Shown: piece after piece, positions 1 to 6,889 of the stretch
Position numbering within the stretch: the first letter of the stretch is position 1
Layout: the number at the start of each line of letters is the position of its first letter
Assembly: GCA_035655235.1 (NCBI GenBank)
Contig: DASRUX010000188.1
Span: 1-13,396 of the forward strand
Direction of reading: 5' to 3'
DNA length: 13,396 bases
Source: JAGTRP01 sp035655235
GTDB lineage: Bacteria; Pseudomonadota; Gammaproteobacteria; Burkholderiales; Rhodocyclaceae
Notes under the pieces: generated by a model
What the model saw: only the letters and a program-made list of their open reading frames with translations
What the model was told of the DNA's origin: nothing
Database searches by the model: none
Translations under genes and position numbers: made by a program

Positions 1-884
1 CCAAGCCGGACGTGGTCATCTGCTATGACAGCTGCGCGCTGCATACTTTTGGCGCTTGTCGGGAGGCGGGCAGCGTGGCCGTGCTGGACCAGACCGCCTG
101 CCTACCCTCCCATGGGGCGGACATCCTGCGGGAAGAGGTCCGGTTGCACGGGGAAGCGATCGATGCGATGAATGTTCCGGAATGGCTGGCGGAGCTATGC
201 CGGCAGGAAGCCTTGGCCGCCGACTGGGTCCTCGCGCCGTCGAAATTGGTTCGGGACGGATTGATAGCGAATGGTGTTCCGATGGAGCGTATCGCCATGC
301 TTCATTATGGCGTCGATGTCGAGCGCTTCCATCCCTCCGTCGGCCGCCGCAAGGAGGGGCCGTTCCGTGTGCTTTACGTGGGCCGTCTTTCCCGTCCGAA
401 AGGCGTGCGCTATTTGCTGCAAGCCTTTTCTGAACTCGCTTTGGACAACGCTGAGCTGTTGATGGTGGGTACCGTTACCGATGCTGAGGATATTCTGGAG
501 CGGTATCGCGGAGTCTTCCGGCACGTATCGCAGGTGCCGAGTCGCGAGATTCAGGCATGGTTCCAGACGGCGGACATCTTCGTCTTTCCTTCCTTGCTCG
601 AAGGAATGCCACTCGTGGTGCTAGAAGCCATGGCGACTGGCCTGCCGGTGATCACCACGGAAAATGCCGCCAGCGTCGTGAGGGACGGCATCGACGGATA
701 CGTTGTTCCGATCCGGGACGTGGAAACGCTGAAGGATAAGATAAGAGCGCTGTACCTCGACAGGGGACTTCGGGAGCAAATGGGGCGGCAGGCCAGGCTG
801 AGAGCCGAATCATTCACCTGGGACGCCTATGGCAAAGGGCTGTGCAGCCTAGTGGAAGGTTGGGTTATGGGGGAAAACTCTTGA
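1..884 (+). CDS. Glycosyltransferase family 4 (GT-B fold), 5'-truncated
   Basis: Transfers a sugar from a nucleotide-sugar donor onto a growing glycan at the cytoplasmic face, by family knowledge; the exact sugar cannot be read from sequence. The reading frame is open to the window edge (in-frame codons at 3-11 before a GTG at 12), so the true start lies upstream. About 290 residues are visible against a usual 360-400, so most of the N-terminal Rossmann domain is missing. Counting from the GTG at 12, the C-terminal donor-binding domain shows a GRLSRPKG loop (residues 124-131), with Arg and Lys that normally contact the donor phosphates, and the E-x7-E motif (E197 and E205 in LLEGMPLVVLEAMATG) typical of retaining GT4 enzymes. 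The stop overlaps the probable TTG start of the next gene by 4 nt, so it is the upstream member of a coupled glycan operon. No defect is visible in the part present. Confidence 0.9.
   Translation, partial: KPDVVICYDSCALHTFGACREAGSVAVLDQTACLPSHGADILREEVRLHGEAIDAMNVPEWLAELCRQEALAADWVLAPSKLVRDGLIANGVPMERIAMLHYGVDVERFHPSVGRRKEGPFRVLYVGRLSRPKGVRYLLQAFSELALDNAELLMVGTVTDAEDILERYRGVFRHVSQVPSREIQAWFQTADIFVFPSLLEGMPLVVLEAMATGLPVITTENAASVVRDGIDGYVVPIRDVETLKDKIRALYLDRGLREQMGRQARLRAESFTWDAYGKGLCSLVEGWVMGENS
869..874 (+). promoter_or_regulatory. Ribosome binding site that decides the start of the O-antigen ligase-like gene
   Basis: A GGGGGA purine run ends 6 nt before a TTG codon at 881. That TTG shares bases with the TGA stop (882-884) of the upstream glycosyltransferase. 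The GTG at 842 and the ATG at 911 in the same frame lack a comparably placed purine run. The spacing and the TTGA overlap therefore favour 881 as the true start. Confidence 0.55.
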
Positions 885-2269
885 TATTGGTCGCTTTAGG
901 AATTTTGTTCATGGTCGTGTCCTGGCACGCGACCTTTTCCAGTTGGCGGTATGGGATCGTGCTGTTGTTGTGCTACCTGCCCTTTGCCGGCGCGGTTGCC
1001 CTGTGGCTCCATCCGTCTCCACTGCCGGCTTTGTTCAAGGATTTCTTCTTTGTCATCCCGGCCTATTGCGCCTTCTGGCTGAGCCAGAAAAACGCCGTTC
1101 GCGTGGCTTACGTGCCGAAGTCGATTTGGGTCGCGATGGTGGCGCTTGCTTTCATGGTTGCCATCCAGTCATTCAATCCGGGCTTGGCTTCCTGGCTGGT
1201 GGCTGCCATCGGGGCCAAGGTCTGGTTGTTCTATTTGCCGCTGGTGTTTCTGGCCTTCGAGATGATCGAATCCCGGGACGACCTGATCGGGGTGTTGCGG
1301 TTGCTGGTGGTCATCGCCTGGATTCCGTGCACCATCGGCATTCTCGAATGGTTAGCCTGCAAGGCCTTCGGCTACGTCGAAACCATGTCTGCAATCTACG
1401 GCCTGGCAGCCGAGGGAGCGACGCAGAATTTCGCGTCTTTCGAAATAGGCGGTGAATTCTTCCGGATTCCATCGACTTTTTCCTTCAGCACCCAATACTT
1501 CGGCTTCACGTTGTCCATGCTGGTTCCCGCCTACGTGCTGACAAAATTGGACGAGTCAATTGGATGGCGGGTCTTTTCGGCCGCGACCTTCTGTCTGGCC
1601 ATGCTCGCTGCGTTCATGAGCGGTGCGCGGGCGTCTTACGTGTTCGTTCCGTTGCTGCTGGTGCTGGTCTTTGGGCTGGAAGGCAAATTCAAGGGCTCGT
1701 TGAAGGTCGCAGTCGTCGTTACGATGGCCATGTCGTTGGCGCTTTATGTGGGCGGCATTGACATGTTTGCTCTGTATGAGCTGGTTCAAGAACTCTTCTT
1801 CAAGTATGCCGACGAGATTGCCCGGCAGGGTTTGGCCGATGCCATCCAGATGTCGCCCCTTGGGGTCGGGACCGGCATGAACACGGGTCCGGCCCGCTAC
1901 GGCGTCGATGATCCGGAGAATTTCATCGGCATCGAGAACTACTACGCCAAAGCAGTGGTGGAACTGGGTATCCCCGGCTTGCTGGTCGTTGTCGGGTTGT
2001 TCTTCCTGATTGCCAAGGAGGGCTATCGGGTTCATTCCCAACTGAGGGACAGCGGATTGAGGAGCTGCGCCTCGGCTTTCCTGGCATTTGTCGTGATGAT
2101 GGCCCTCAACAGCTTCAAGGGCTGGCAACTCGACCTCGATCCGGTCAACGTCTATTTCTGGATGTTCGTCGGGTTCCTGCTCAAGCTGGAGTATCTGGAT
2201 TTGCAGGATTCAGAGCTGGAGGACGATGCTGTCGGCGAATCCTATGCCGGGACGGCTGGCTCCGCGTGA
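881..2269 (+). CDS. O-antigen ligase / exopolysaccharide polymerase-like polytopic membrane protein
   Basis: Probable inner-membrane glycan polymerase (Wzy type) or O-antigen ligase (WaaL type); sequence alone does not separate the two. From the TTG at 881 the protein is 462 residues, with roughly ten or more hydrophobic segments along most of its length and a charged C-terminal tail (LEDDAVGES). Family-like marks are an arginine in FMSGARASYVF (about 245-255), at a membrane edge as in Wzy/WaaL proteins, a GVGTGMNTGP loop (328-337), and IENYYAKAVVELGIPGL (351-367). The last resembles the Wzy_C pattern where an H/N-N-x-Y loop precedes ExGxxGL. The start is uncertain: GTG 842 gives 475 residues with a polar leader, while TTG 881 has a well-placed Shine-Dalgarno and a 4-nt overlap. 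The gene ends in a GTGA overlap with the next. Its composition is visibly more AT-rich than the genes after 5992. Polymerase of the polysaccharide made by the flanking transferases is the simplest reading. Confidence 0.82.
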   Translation: MILVALGILFMVVSWHATFSSWRYGIVLLLCYLPFAGAVALWLHPSPLPALFKDFFFVIPAYCAFWLSQKNAVRVAYVPKSIWVAMVALAFMVAIQSFNPGLASWLVAAIGAKVWLFYLPLVFLAFEMIESRDDLIGVLRLLVVIAWIPCTIGILEWLACKAFGYVETMSAIYGLAAEGATQNFASFEIGGEFFRIPSTFSFSTQYFGFTLSMLVPAYVLTKLDESIGWRVFSAATFCLAMLAAFMSGARASYVFVPLLLVLVFGLEGKFKGSLKVAVVVTMAMSLALYVGGIDMFALYELVQELFFKYADEIARQGLADAIQMSPLGVGTGMNTGPARYGVDDPENFIGIENYYAKAVVELGIPGLLVVVGLFFLIAKEGYRVHSQLRDSGLRSCASAFLAFVVMMALNSFKGWQLDLDPVNVYFWMFVGFLLKLEYLDLQDSELEDDAVGESYAGTAGSA

Positions 2270-3447
2270 AAGTACTCCACGTCGTTCCCTCCTATTACCC
2301 GGCAACCTATTGGGGCGGCCCGATCTTCTCGGTCTATGCGCTGAACAATGCGCTCGCTTGCCTGCCGGGGGTCGAGTTGACTGTCCTGACCACGGATTCG
2401 GCGGGACCGCGGCCGAGCCAACGCGTCAATCCGGAAGGAGTCGCCGGCCTGTATCCGAATCAGGAAGTGGCCATGACACGGCGCCTGGCGGGCTCCAGCA
2501 TTTCCTTCCAACTGCTGTGGAAATTGCCGGGCCTGCTGCGGCGCGCGGACATCGTGCATCTGACCGCGACCTATTCCTTCCCGACCTTGCCGACCATGCT
2601 GCTCTGCCGGCTCTTCGACAAGCCGCTGGTCTGGTCGCCCAGAGGTGCCATACAAGACGCCCACGAGTGGGAGGGCGTTCGCCGCAGGCGATTGAAGCGG
2701 TGGTGGGAGCGGGTCTGCAATGCACTGCTTTGGAAGAGGGGGGCGGTGGCGCATACCACTTCCGAGCGCGAGCGGGTTGCAACCCAATTGCGCATACCTC
2801 ATGCGCGAGCCGTGATCATTCCCAATGGCGTGCATGTGCCAGAAACCGTGCCGGTACGGGAGTGGCTGCCGCAGGGCCGTCTGCGCCTGATGTACCTCGG
2901 CCGGATCGCACCCAAGAAAGGGCTGGAGAACCTGTTGGAGGCCGTCGCATTGCTGGACCGTGAAGACCTCGGGTTGACGATCTATGGCACAGGGGAACCG
3001 GAATACGTGGCTGAGCTTAACGCCCTGGCTGAGCGACAGAACTTTGCCGATGGCAGGGTGAGGTTCGCCGGCCATGTCGATGGCGCGGCCAAGGAGGCGG
3101 CGTTTGCCGAAGCCGACCTGTGCGTCGTGCCTTCCCATACGGAAAATTTCTGCATGGTGGCGGCCGAGGCATTGGCCCACGGCATCCCGGTGATCGCCAG
3201 CCGTGGCACGCCCTGGGAAGCCGTGGAGGCGAAGGAGTGCGGGCTATGGGTGGACAACAGCCCGCAAGAACTGGCGAGGGCCATCGAGCGGGCCGGCCAA
3301 ATGGATTTGGCGGCCATGGGGGCCCGAGGCCGGGCATGGATGCAGCGGGAATTCTCTTGGGATGCGGTGGCCGCGGATATGATGTCGGTCTATCGCTCGA
3401 TCCTTGCAGGCAAGCTGCCCAATGAAGATGGGCTGGGTACTCAATGA
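2266..3447 (+). CDS. Glycosyltransferase family 4
   Basis: A complete 393-residue GT-B glycosyltransferase, expected to act at the cytoplasmic membrane face on a lipid-linked or core oligosaccharide. The N-terminal domain opens MKVLHVVPSYYPATYWGGP, with the glycine pair (G17-G18) that forms the acceptor-side loop. The C-terminal domain (from about 205) has LGRIAPKKGL (211-220), with phosphate-contacting R213 and K217/K218, and the E-x7-E motif at E293 and E301 within HTENFCMVAAEALAHG. Length is normal for GT4. The GTG at 2266 overlaps the preceding TGA as GTGA, with only a weak purine run before it, which suggests re-initiation by ribosomes finishing the upstream gene. The stop overlaps the next gene as ATGA. 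Donor and acceptor cannot be assigned. Confidence 0.93.
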   Translation: MKVLHVVPSYYPATYWGGPIFSVYALNNALACLPGVELTVLTTDSAGPRPSQRVNPEGVAGLYPNQEVAMTRRLAGSSISFQLLWKLPGLLRRADIVHLTATYSFPTLPTMLLCRLFDKPLVWSPRGAIQDAHEWEGVRRRRLKRWWERVCNALLWKRGAVAHTTSERERVATQLRIPHARAVIIPNGVHVPETVPVREWLPQGRLRLMYLGRIAPKKGLENLLEAVALLDREDLGLTIYGTGEPEYVAELNALAERQNFADGRVRFAGHVDGAAKEAAFAEADLCVVPSHTENFCMVAAEALAHGIPVIASRGTPWEAVEAKECGLWVDNSPQELARAIERAGQMDLAAMGARGRAWMQREFSWDAVAADMMSVYRSILAGKLPNEDGLGTQ

Positions 3448-4316
3448 TGACGGAAATGAATCACGCGGCCGGGACCAGACTGCCGATATCGGTGGTGGTC
3501 CTTACCTTTAATGCGGCCGAAACCATCGGAGCCACGCTGGCCTCGGCCGTTGCGTTGAGCGACGATGTGCATGTGGTCGATTCCGGTTCCACCGACGCGA
3601 CGCTGGACATTGCCCGCGACGCCGGTGCCCGCATTGCTTCTCACCCCTTCGAGAATTACGGCGCCCAACGCAACTGGGCCATCGATACGCTGCCCCTGCG
3701 CCACCAGTGGCAACTGCACCTGGATGCGGATGAGCGCGTCAGCGACGAACTGGCGGCGGAACTGCGCGCATTGTTTTCCGGAGACGGCCCGCCGTCGTCA
3801 ATCGCCGGCTATCACATTCCTCGCCTCGTCCATTTCCATCGGCAGCCCATCCGGCATGGCGGCATGTGGCCCATCTTCCACATGCGCCTGTTCAGGCGCG
3901 GGTGCGGACATTGCGAAAACCGGAAATACGACCAGCATTTCGTCGTGCGTGGCCAGAGTGCCCAGCTCAAAGGTCCGATGATCGACGACATCCGCTTGCC
4001 GCTCGGGGAATGGACGGCGCGGCACAATCGCTGGGCGGATGCGGAAGTCGACGAAATCCTGTGCCCATCCGATGCCGTCATCGCCCCGGGCAAGTCGAAT
4101 CCCATCGCACGCCAGCGGGAACTGCGTCGGCGCTATTACGACGCCCCGCTCTTCTGGCGGGCTTTCGGACTCTTCATCTACCGCTATGTCATTCGCTTGG
4201 GCTTCCTGGACGGCAAATGGGGCCTCATTTTTTTCGTGCTGCAGACTTTCTGGTTCCGTTTCCTCGTCGATGCGAAACTGCACGAGCGGCAAGAGCAGGG
4301 CGAGGGAGGGGAATGA
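3444..4316 (+). CDS. Glycosyltransferase family 2, WaaE/KdtX-like
   Basis: An inverting GT-A glycosyltransferase of 290 residues resembling the WaaE-type GT2 proteins of LPS core and polysaccharide loci. PISVVVLTFNAAETI (14-28) opens the nucleotide-binding fold. VDSGSTD (45-51) carries the donor-binding aspartates. LHLDADERVS (91-100) contains the metal-binding D-x-D (D94, D96). HNRWADAEVDEI (194-205) matches the conserved H-x(n)-A-x-E stretch of this subgroup. A hydrophobic C-terminal part (about 236-275, FGLFIYRYVIRLGFLDGKWG then LIFFVLQTFWF) suggests close membrane association. The start is an ATG-ATG pair at 3444 overlapping the upstream TGA. The next gene begins after a 3-nt gap. The sugar donor is unknown; WaaE homologues often add glucose to a core heptose, but that should not be carried over here without evidence. 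Confidence 0.9.
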   Translation: MMTEMNHAAGTRLPISVVVLTFNAAETIGATLASAVALSDDVHVVDSGSTDATLDIARDAGARIASHPFENYGAQRNWAIDTLPLRHQWQLHLDADERVSDELAAELRALFSGDGPPSSIAGYHIPRLVHFHRQPIRHGGMWPIFHMRLFRRGCGHCENRKYDQHFVVRGQSAQLKGPMIDDIRLPLGEWTARHNRWADAEVDEILCPSDAVIAPGKSNPIARQRELRRRYYDAPLFWRAFGLFIYRYVIRLGFLDGKWGLIFFVLQTFWFRFLVDAKLHERQEQGEGGE

Positions 4317-4319
4317 AGC

Positions 4320-4772
4320 ATGCCCGGCGTGGAAATCAGGCCATGGCGACGGGCAGCCGGCAAGGCCGCATTCTGGTATGCGGTTCTGGCGTGTTATCTG
4401 GCCGTGCTGCTCTTCTTGAGCCTCAACCCGTCGATTCGTCCAGCGACGACAAGCGGATTCCTGTCGCCCGACAAAATCGCGCACGCGATCGCCTACGGAG
4501 GGTTGGCGATTCTCACGTTCATCTGCCTCACCAAGTCCCGCGAAGACTTCGGGCGCCGGACCGGCCGGACGTGGGGCGTCGCCGTGGCGATGGCGGCGTC
4601 GGTCGGGGGACTGATCGAAGTGGCCCAGGCGCTCTTTACCCGGAATCGTACGGGCTCCCTCGACGATGCCCTGGCCAATGCGCTTGGAGCGGTTATCGGG
4701 TGCGTGGTTTATCTTGCGGCGAAACGTCTCCTGGCGCGTGTTGCCATGAGTGATTCCGGGTCGGCGACATGA
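4320..4772 (+). CDS. VanZ-family small membrane protein
   Basis: A 150-residue integral membrane protein of the VanZ-like family. In order: a first membrane segment around 17-36 ending in SLNPSI; DKIAHAIAYGGLA (51-63) with the family's conserved Asp, His and Gly; a second segment through about 70; a third around 85-103 containing GGLIEVAQ with conserved Glu (E100) and Gln (Q103); RNRTGSLDDALANALGA (108-124) with the conserved Arg, Asp-Asp and Asn; and a last segment around 120-135. The family is named for teicoplanin-resistance VanZ, but no catalytic role has been shown for the homologues common in polysaccharide loci, and resistance should not be inferred. It sits 3 nt after the GT2 stop with a GGGAGGGGAA purine run (4304-4313) before the ATG, and ends in an ATGA overlap with the FkbM gene. 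Confidence 0.88.
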   Translation: MPGVEIRPWRRAAGKAAFWYAVLACYLAVLLFLSLNPSIRPATTSGFLSPDKIAHAIAYGGLAILTFICLTKSREDFGRRTGRTWGVAVAMAASVGGLIEVAQALFTRNRTGSLDDALANALGAVIGCVVYLAAKRLLARVAMSDSGSAT

Positions 4773-5506
4773 ATATCCGGCTACTGCTTAACCGGTTCGA
4801 GCGGCTCGCCTGGGTCATGGGTTCTGCGCGACTGCTGCGGGCTCTGCTTGCGCACGGGGTCCTGGCCGGTGCCGAGCATCGCCGCGTGCTCAAACACGAA
4901 TTGAAGACGGTGGTGGACATCGGCGCCAACAAGGGGCAGTTCTCCCTGGCGGCGCGCCGCTGGGCGCCGGGGGCGCGAGTCGTGGCGTTCGAGCCCTTGC
5001 CCGGACCTGCGGACGTGTTTTGCCGCATCTTCGCCGGTGACGGGCGCGTGATCCTGCATCCGGTGGCGATAGGGCCTGTGGCGGCGATACAGACCATGCA
5101 CCGCTCGGCGCGGGAGGACTCGTCTTCCTTGCTGCCGATATCGGATGCGCAAGCCACGACTTTTCCCGGCACCCAGGAAATCGGGACTGCCCAGGTTCGC
5201 GTGGCGGCCCTGGAAGAATTCCTGCGCCCGGAGGACTTGCCTTCTCCAGCGTTGCTGAAGCTGGACGTGCAAGGCTATGAATTCGAAGCGCTCCAGGGCT
5301 GCGAATCGCTGCTGCATTGTTTCGACCGGGTGTATTGCGAGTGCTCCTTCGTGGAGTTCTATACCGGACAAAAACTCGCCGACGACGTGATCGCCTGGCT
5401 GGCCCAGCGCGGTTTCGAGCTTGAGCGGATGTGCAATCCGATCACCGACGGCGAACGGACGCTGCAGGCCGATTTCCTGTTCCGGCGCATGGGTTCTCCA
5501 GCGTGA
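4769..5506 (+). CDS. FkbM-family SAM-dependent methyltransferase
   Basis: A Rossmann-fold methyltransferase of 245 residues in the FkbM family, which O-methylates hydroxyls of sugars, polyketides and other small molecules using S-adenosylmethionine. Seen here: motif I VVDIGANKGQFS (48-59) for SAM binding; VVAFEPLPG (71-79), whose Glu (E75) normally binds the SAM ribose; SSSLLP (118-123), matching the family SSLL element; LLKLDVQGYEFEALQG (162-177), the hallmark FkbM block; and VYCECSFVEFY (188-198). The N-terminal 40 residues are basic and amphipathic, as often in glycan-locus members. The start ATG overlaps the preceding stop, so it is the last gene of the coupled series and probably methylates the polysaccharide or its precursor. 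The acceptor is an inference from context. No strong terminator follows; only a 5-bp hairpin sits over the stop codon. Confidence 0.92.
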   Translation: MNIRLLLNRFERLAWVMGSARLLRALLAHGVLAGAEHRRVLKHELKTVVDIGANKGQFSLAARRWAPGARVVAFEPLPGPADVFCRIFAGDGRVILHPVAIGPVAAIQTMHRSAREDSSSLLPISDAQATTFPGTQEIGTAQVRVAALEEFLRPEDLPSPALLKLDVQGYEFEALQGCESLLHCFDRVYCECSFVEFYTGQKLADDVIAWLAQRGFELERMCNPITDGERTLQADFLFRRMGSPA

Positions 5507-5546
5507 GGATTCACGTCCCGACAGCCCTTGGAAAGCCGGCATCCCT

Positions 5547-5552
5547 TATGAT
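5547..5552 (+). promoter_or_regulatory. Candidate -10 box for the Tyr/Pro-rich secreted protein gene
   Basis: TATGAT matches five of six bases of the sigma-70 -10 consensus and lies 24 nt before the ATG at 5577. Transcription would start near 5559, leaving a short leader with GGGAG (5563-5567) as ribosome binding site. No good -35 is visible; TTGGAA at 5528-5533 is only 13 nt upstream, too close. The 70-nt gap after a run of overlapping genes supports a separate promoter here. Confidence 0.35.
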
Positions 5553-5576
5553 GCGCGCTGCTGGGAGAAACCATCC

Positions 5577-6005
5577 ATGAAATCACTGAAACTGCTGTCC
5601 CTTCTTGCGCTCCTTCTTGCCTCGGCAGCCAGCGCCTGGGCGGATCACGGACGTACCCGGATCGGCGTTGGCATGTATTTCGGCTCGCCCGTCCCGCCCT
5701 GGTACTACGCGCCGCGCCCCTACTATTACTATCCCCCCTACTACTATCAGCCCCAGGTGGTCGTGGTGCCGGCCGCGCCGCCCACCGTTTATATCGAGCA
5801 GGGTAGTCCCGGTGTCCCGCCGGCCGTCGCGCCGTCGGCTTCCCCGACGCCTCCGCCCCCGCCGCCGCCTCCCCTGGCGGAGAGCCAGTCGAACCCGCCG
5901 GCGCCCAAGGCCGACAACTACTGGTATTACTGCCGCAACAGCCAGGCCTATTACCCCTACGTCAGGGAATGCCCGGAAGGCTGGGAGCAGGTCACTCCCC
6001 GATAA
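5577..6005 (+). CDS. Secreted Tyr/Pro-rich protein with C-terminal paired-cysteine motif, function unknown
   Basis: A 142-residue protein not assigned to a named functional family. The ATG at 5577 has GGGAG nine nt upstream and starts a clear signal peptide: MKSLK, a Leu/Ala core (about 6-16), then AWA-DHG with likely cleavage after residue 22 (or 20). It has no lipobox, so it is likely periplasmic or surface-exposed. The mature protein has a short GVGMYFG segment, a dense Tyr/Pro block (about 42-58), a Val/Pro stretch, a low-complexity Pro/Ser linker with eight consecutive prolines (92-99), and a compact C-terminal part: YWYYC (C119), then AYYPYVRECPEGW (C132). From memory, similar YYC...YYPYV..CP.GW endings recur in small secreted proteins of betaproteobacteria; C119 and C132 could form a disulfide. 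The frame extends upstream to 5421, but that part overlaps the FkbM gene and lacks a signal sequence at its start. The 3' end overlaps the convergent gene by 14 nt. Confidence 0.8.
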   Translation: MKSLKLLSLLALLLASAASAWADHGRTRIGVGMYFGSPVPPWYYAPRPYYYYPPYYYQPQVVVVPAAPPTVYIEQGSPGVPPAVAPSASPTPPPPPPPPLAESQSNPPAPKADNYWYYCRNSQAYYPYVRECPEGWEQVTPR

Positions 6006-6822
6006 GTCCCCGTCGCGGACCCGCTGGCCTCGGGCTGCGGGCATCCGCGACCAGGTCCCGATAGGCATGCCAGGTGGCATGTCCGATGAGGGGCATGGCC
6101 ACGATCAGCCCGACGAACAGGGTGGCGAAGCCCAGGGAGACCAGTACCGCGATGCAAGCCGCCCAAAGGATCATGGGGCCGGTATTGCGGCCGCAGGCGA
6201 TCAGGCTGGCCAGGGCGGCGGTGATCGCATCGGTGTTCCGGTCCAGCATGAGGGGCACGGCAACGACGCCGATGGCGAAGACGAAGGCGGCGAAGAAGCC
6301 TCCCACCGCGAAATAGGCCAGGGCGAATTCGGGTTGCTCGAAGGCCAGCACGGAATGGACGATGCCGGCGAAGGTGGGTAGCTCCGCCGCGTCGAAAAAG
6401 AGGGCGAAGATGACCATCGAAGCCCGGGCCCACAGGAGCAGCACCACCGCCAGGACGGCGGCGAAGACGCTGACGTTGGCGAGGTTCGGCCGCCAGGCGG
6501 CCAGGGTCGGGCCCAGGTGGGCGGCTTCTCCCCGTTCCAGGCGGCGGCTGGTGTCGTAGATGCCCATGGCGAGGAAGGGGCCGAGGAGCAGGAAGCCGGT
6601 GGTCAGGCCGGCGAAGAGGGCATAGGCATGTTGGAATACCGCTTCCATCAGCCAGCCGGCGGCGGCGAAGCAGGTGCCGTAGAAGAAGCTGACGCCTCCC
6701 GCCTGCCGCAGGTCGGCCAAGCCTGCGGCGAGCCAGCGCCACGGGGCCTGGATCGAAACGGTGCGGATCTGGGGAAAGTCGCCGGCGGATCGGGCAACGG
6801 GAGGCTTGACGGTTTCGCCCAC
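5992..6822 (-). CDS. DUF2189-family multi-pass membrane protein
   Basis: A 276-residue inner-membrane protein matching the pattern of DUF2189, a family of unknown function. After a polar N-terminus with IRTVSIQAPWRWLAAGLADL (19-38), it has about five or six hydrophobic segments (roughly 44-62, 68-88, 116-138, 165-190 and 213-242). Recurring marks are GPFLAMGIYDTSRRLERGE (81-99), LMLDRNTDAITAALAS (191-206), a Trp in MILWAACI (217-224), and GLIVAMPLIGHATWHAYRDL (238-257). The GTG at 6822 is chosen because AAGGCAGG lies 6 nt upstream. That ribosome binding site is inside the 3' arm of an inverted repeat. The gene follows the large c-di-GMP gene on the same strand after 67 nt and may be co-transcribed with it. 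Its C-terminal codons overlap the convergent secreted-protein gene. Confidence 0.85.
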   Translation of the reverse strand: MGETVKPPVARSAGDFPQIRTVSIQAPWRWLAAGLADLRQAGGVSFFYGTCFAAAGWLMEAVFQHAYALFAGLTTGFLLLGPFLAMGIYDTSRRLERGEAAHLGPTLAAWRPNLANVSVFAAVLAVVLLLWARASMVIFALFFDAAELPTFAGIVHSVLAFEQPEFALAYFAVGGFFAAFVFAIGVVAVPLMLDRNTDAITAALASLIACGRNTGPMILWAACIAVLVSLGFATLFVGLIVAMPLIGHATWHAYRDLVADARSPRPAGPRRGLIGE

Positions 6823-6828
6823 GGGGCA

Positions 6829-6876
6829 CCTGCCTTTCGAGTTGGATTTGGCGTGTTCGACAACTCGACGGGCAGG
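6829..6876 (-). repeat. Imperfect inverted repeat (hairpin) covering the DUF2189 ribosome binding site
   Basis: Arms of 16 nt: CCTGCC at 6829-6834 pairs with GGCAGG at 6871-6876, and TCGAGTTG at 6837-6844 pairs with CAACTCGA at 6861-6868. A 2-by-2 internal mismatch (TT opposite CG, one position a possible G-U) separates the blocks, and the loop is 16 nt. Read on the minus strand it follows the c-di-GMP gene stop by about 13 nt and precedes the DUF2189 GTG. The strand's 3' arm contains AAGGCAGG, the likely Shine-Dalgarno. There is no U-run after the stem, so a classical intrinsic terminator is unlikely. An mRNA structure limiting DUF2189 translation or protecting the upstream mRNA end, or a dyad bound by a protein, are alternatives. 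Confidence 0.6.
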
Positions 6877-6889
6877 AAGGTTTGGTCCG

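Noticed and set aside
2226..3180. Long frames on both strands overlapping the second GT4 gene
   Set aside because: They carry no recognisable motifs, whereas the 2266 frame has complete GT4 motifs and fits the overlapping-operon pattern.
3866..4753. 295-codon plus-strand frame spanning the GT2 and VanZ genes
   Set aside because: Its product is Arg/Ala/Gly-rich with no domain, and it runs out of frame through two genes with clear family motifs.
5502..5515. CGTGA-GGAT-TCACG hairpin at the FkbM stop codon as a terminator
   Set aside because: The stem is only 5 bp with no T-run after it, so it could easily arise by chance.
5421..5576. Upstream extension of the secreted-protein frame
   Set aside because: It lies mostly within the FkbM coding sequence, lacks a signal peptide at its start, and the ATG at 5577 has both a ribosome binding site and a signal sequence.
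5836..5880. GC-rich Pro codon tract as a functional repeat
   Set aside because: It encodes the proline linker of the secreted protein and uses mixed CCG, CCC and CCT codons, so it is explained by the protein sequence.
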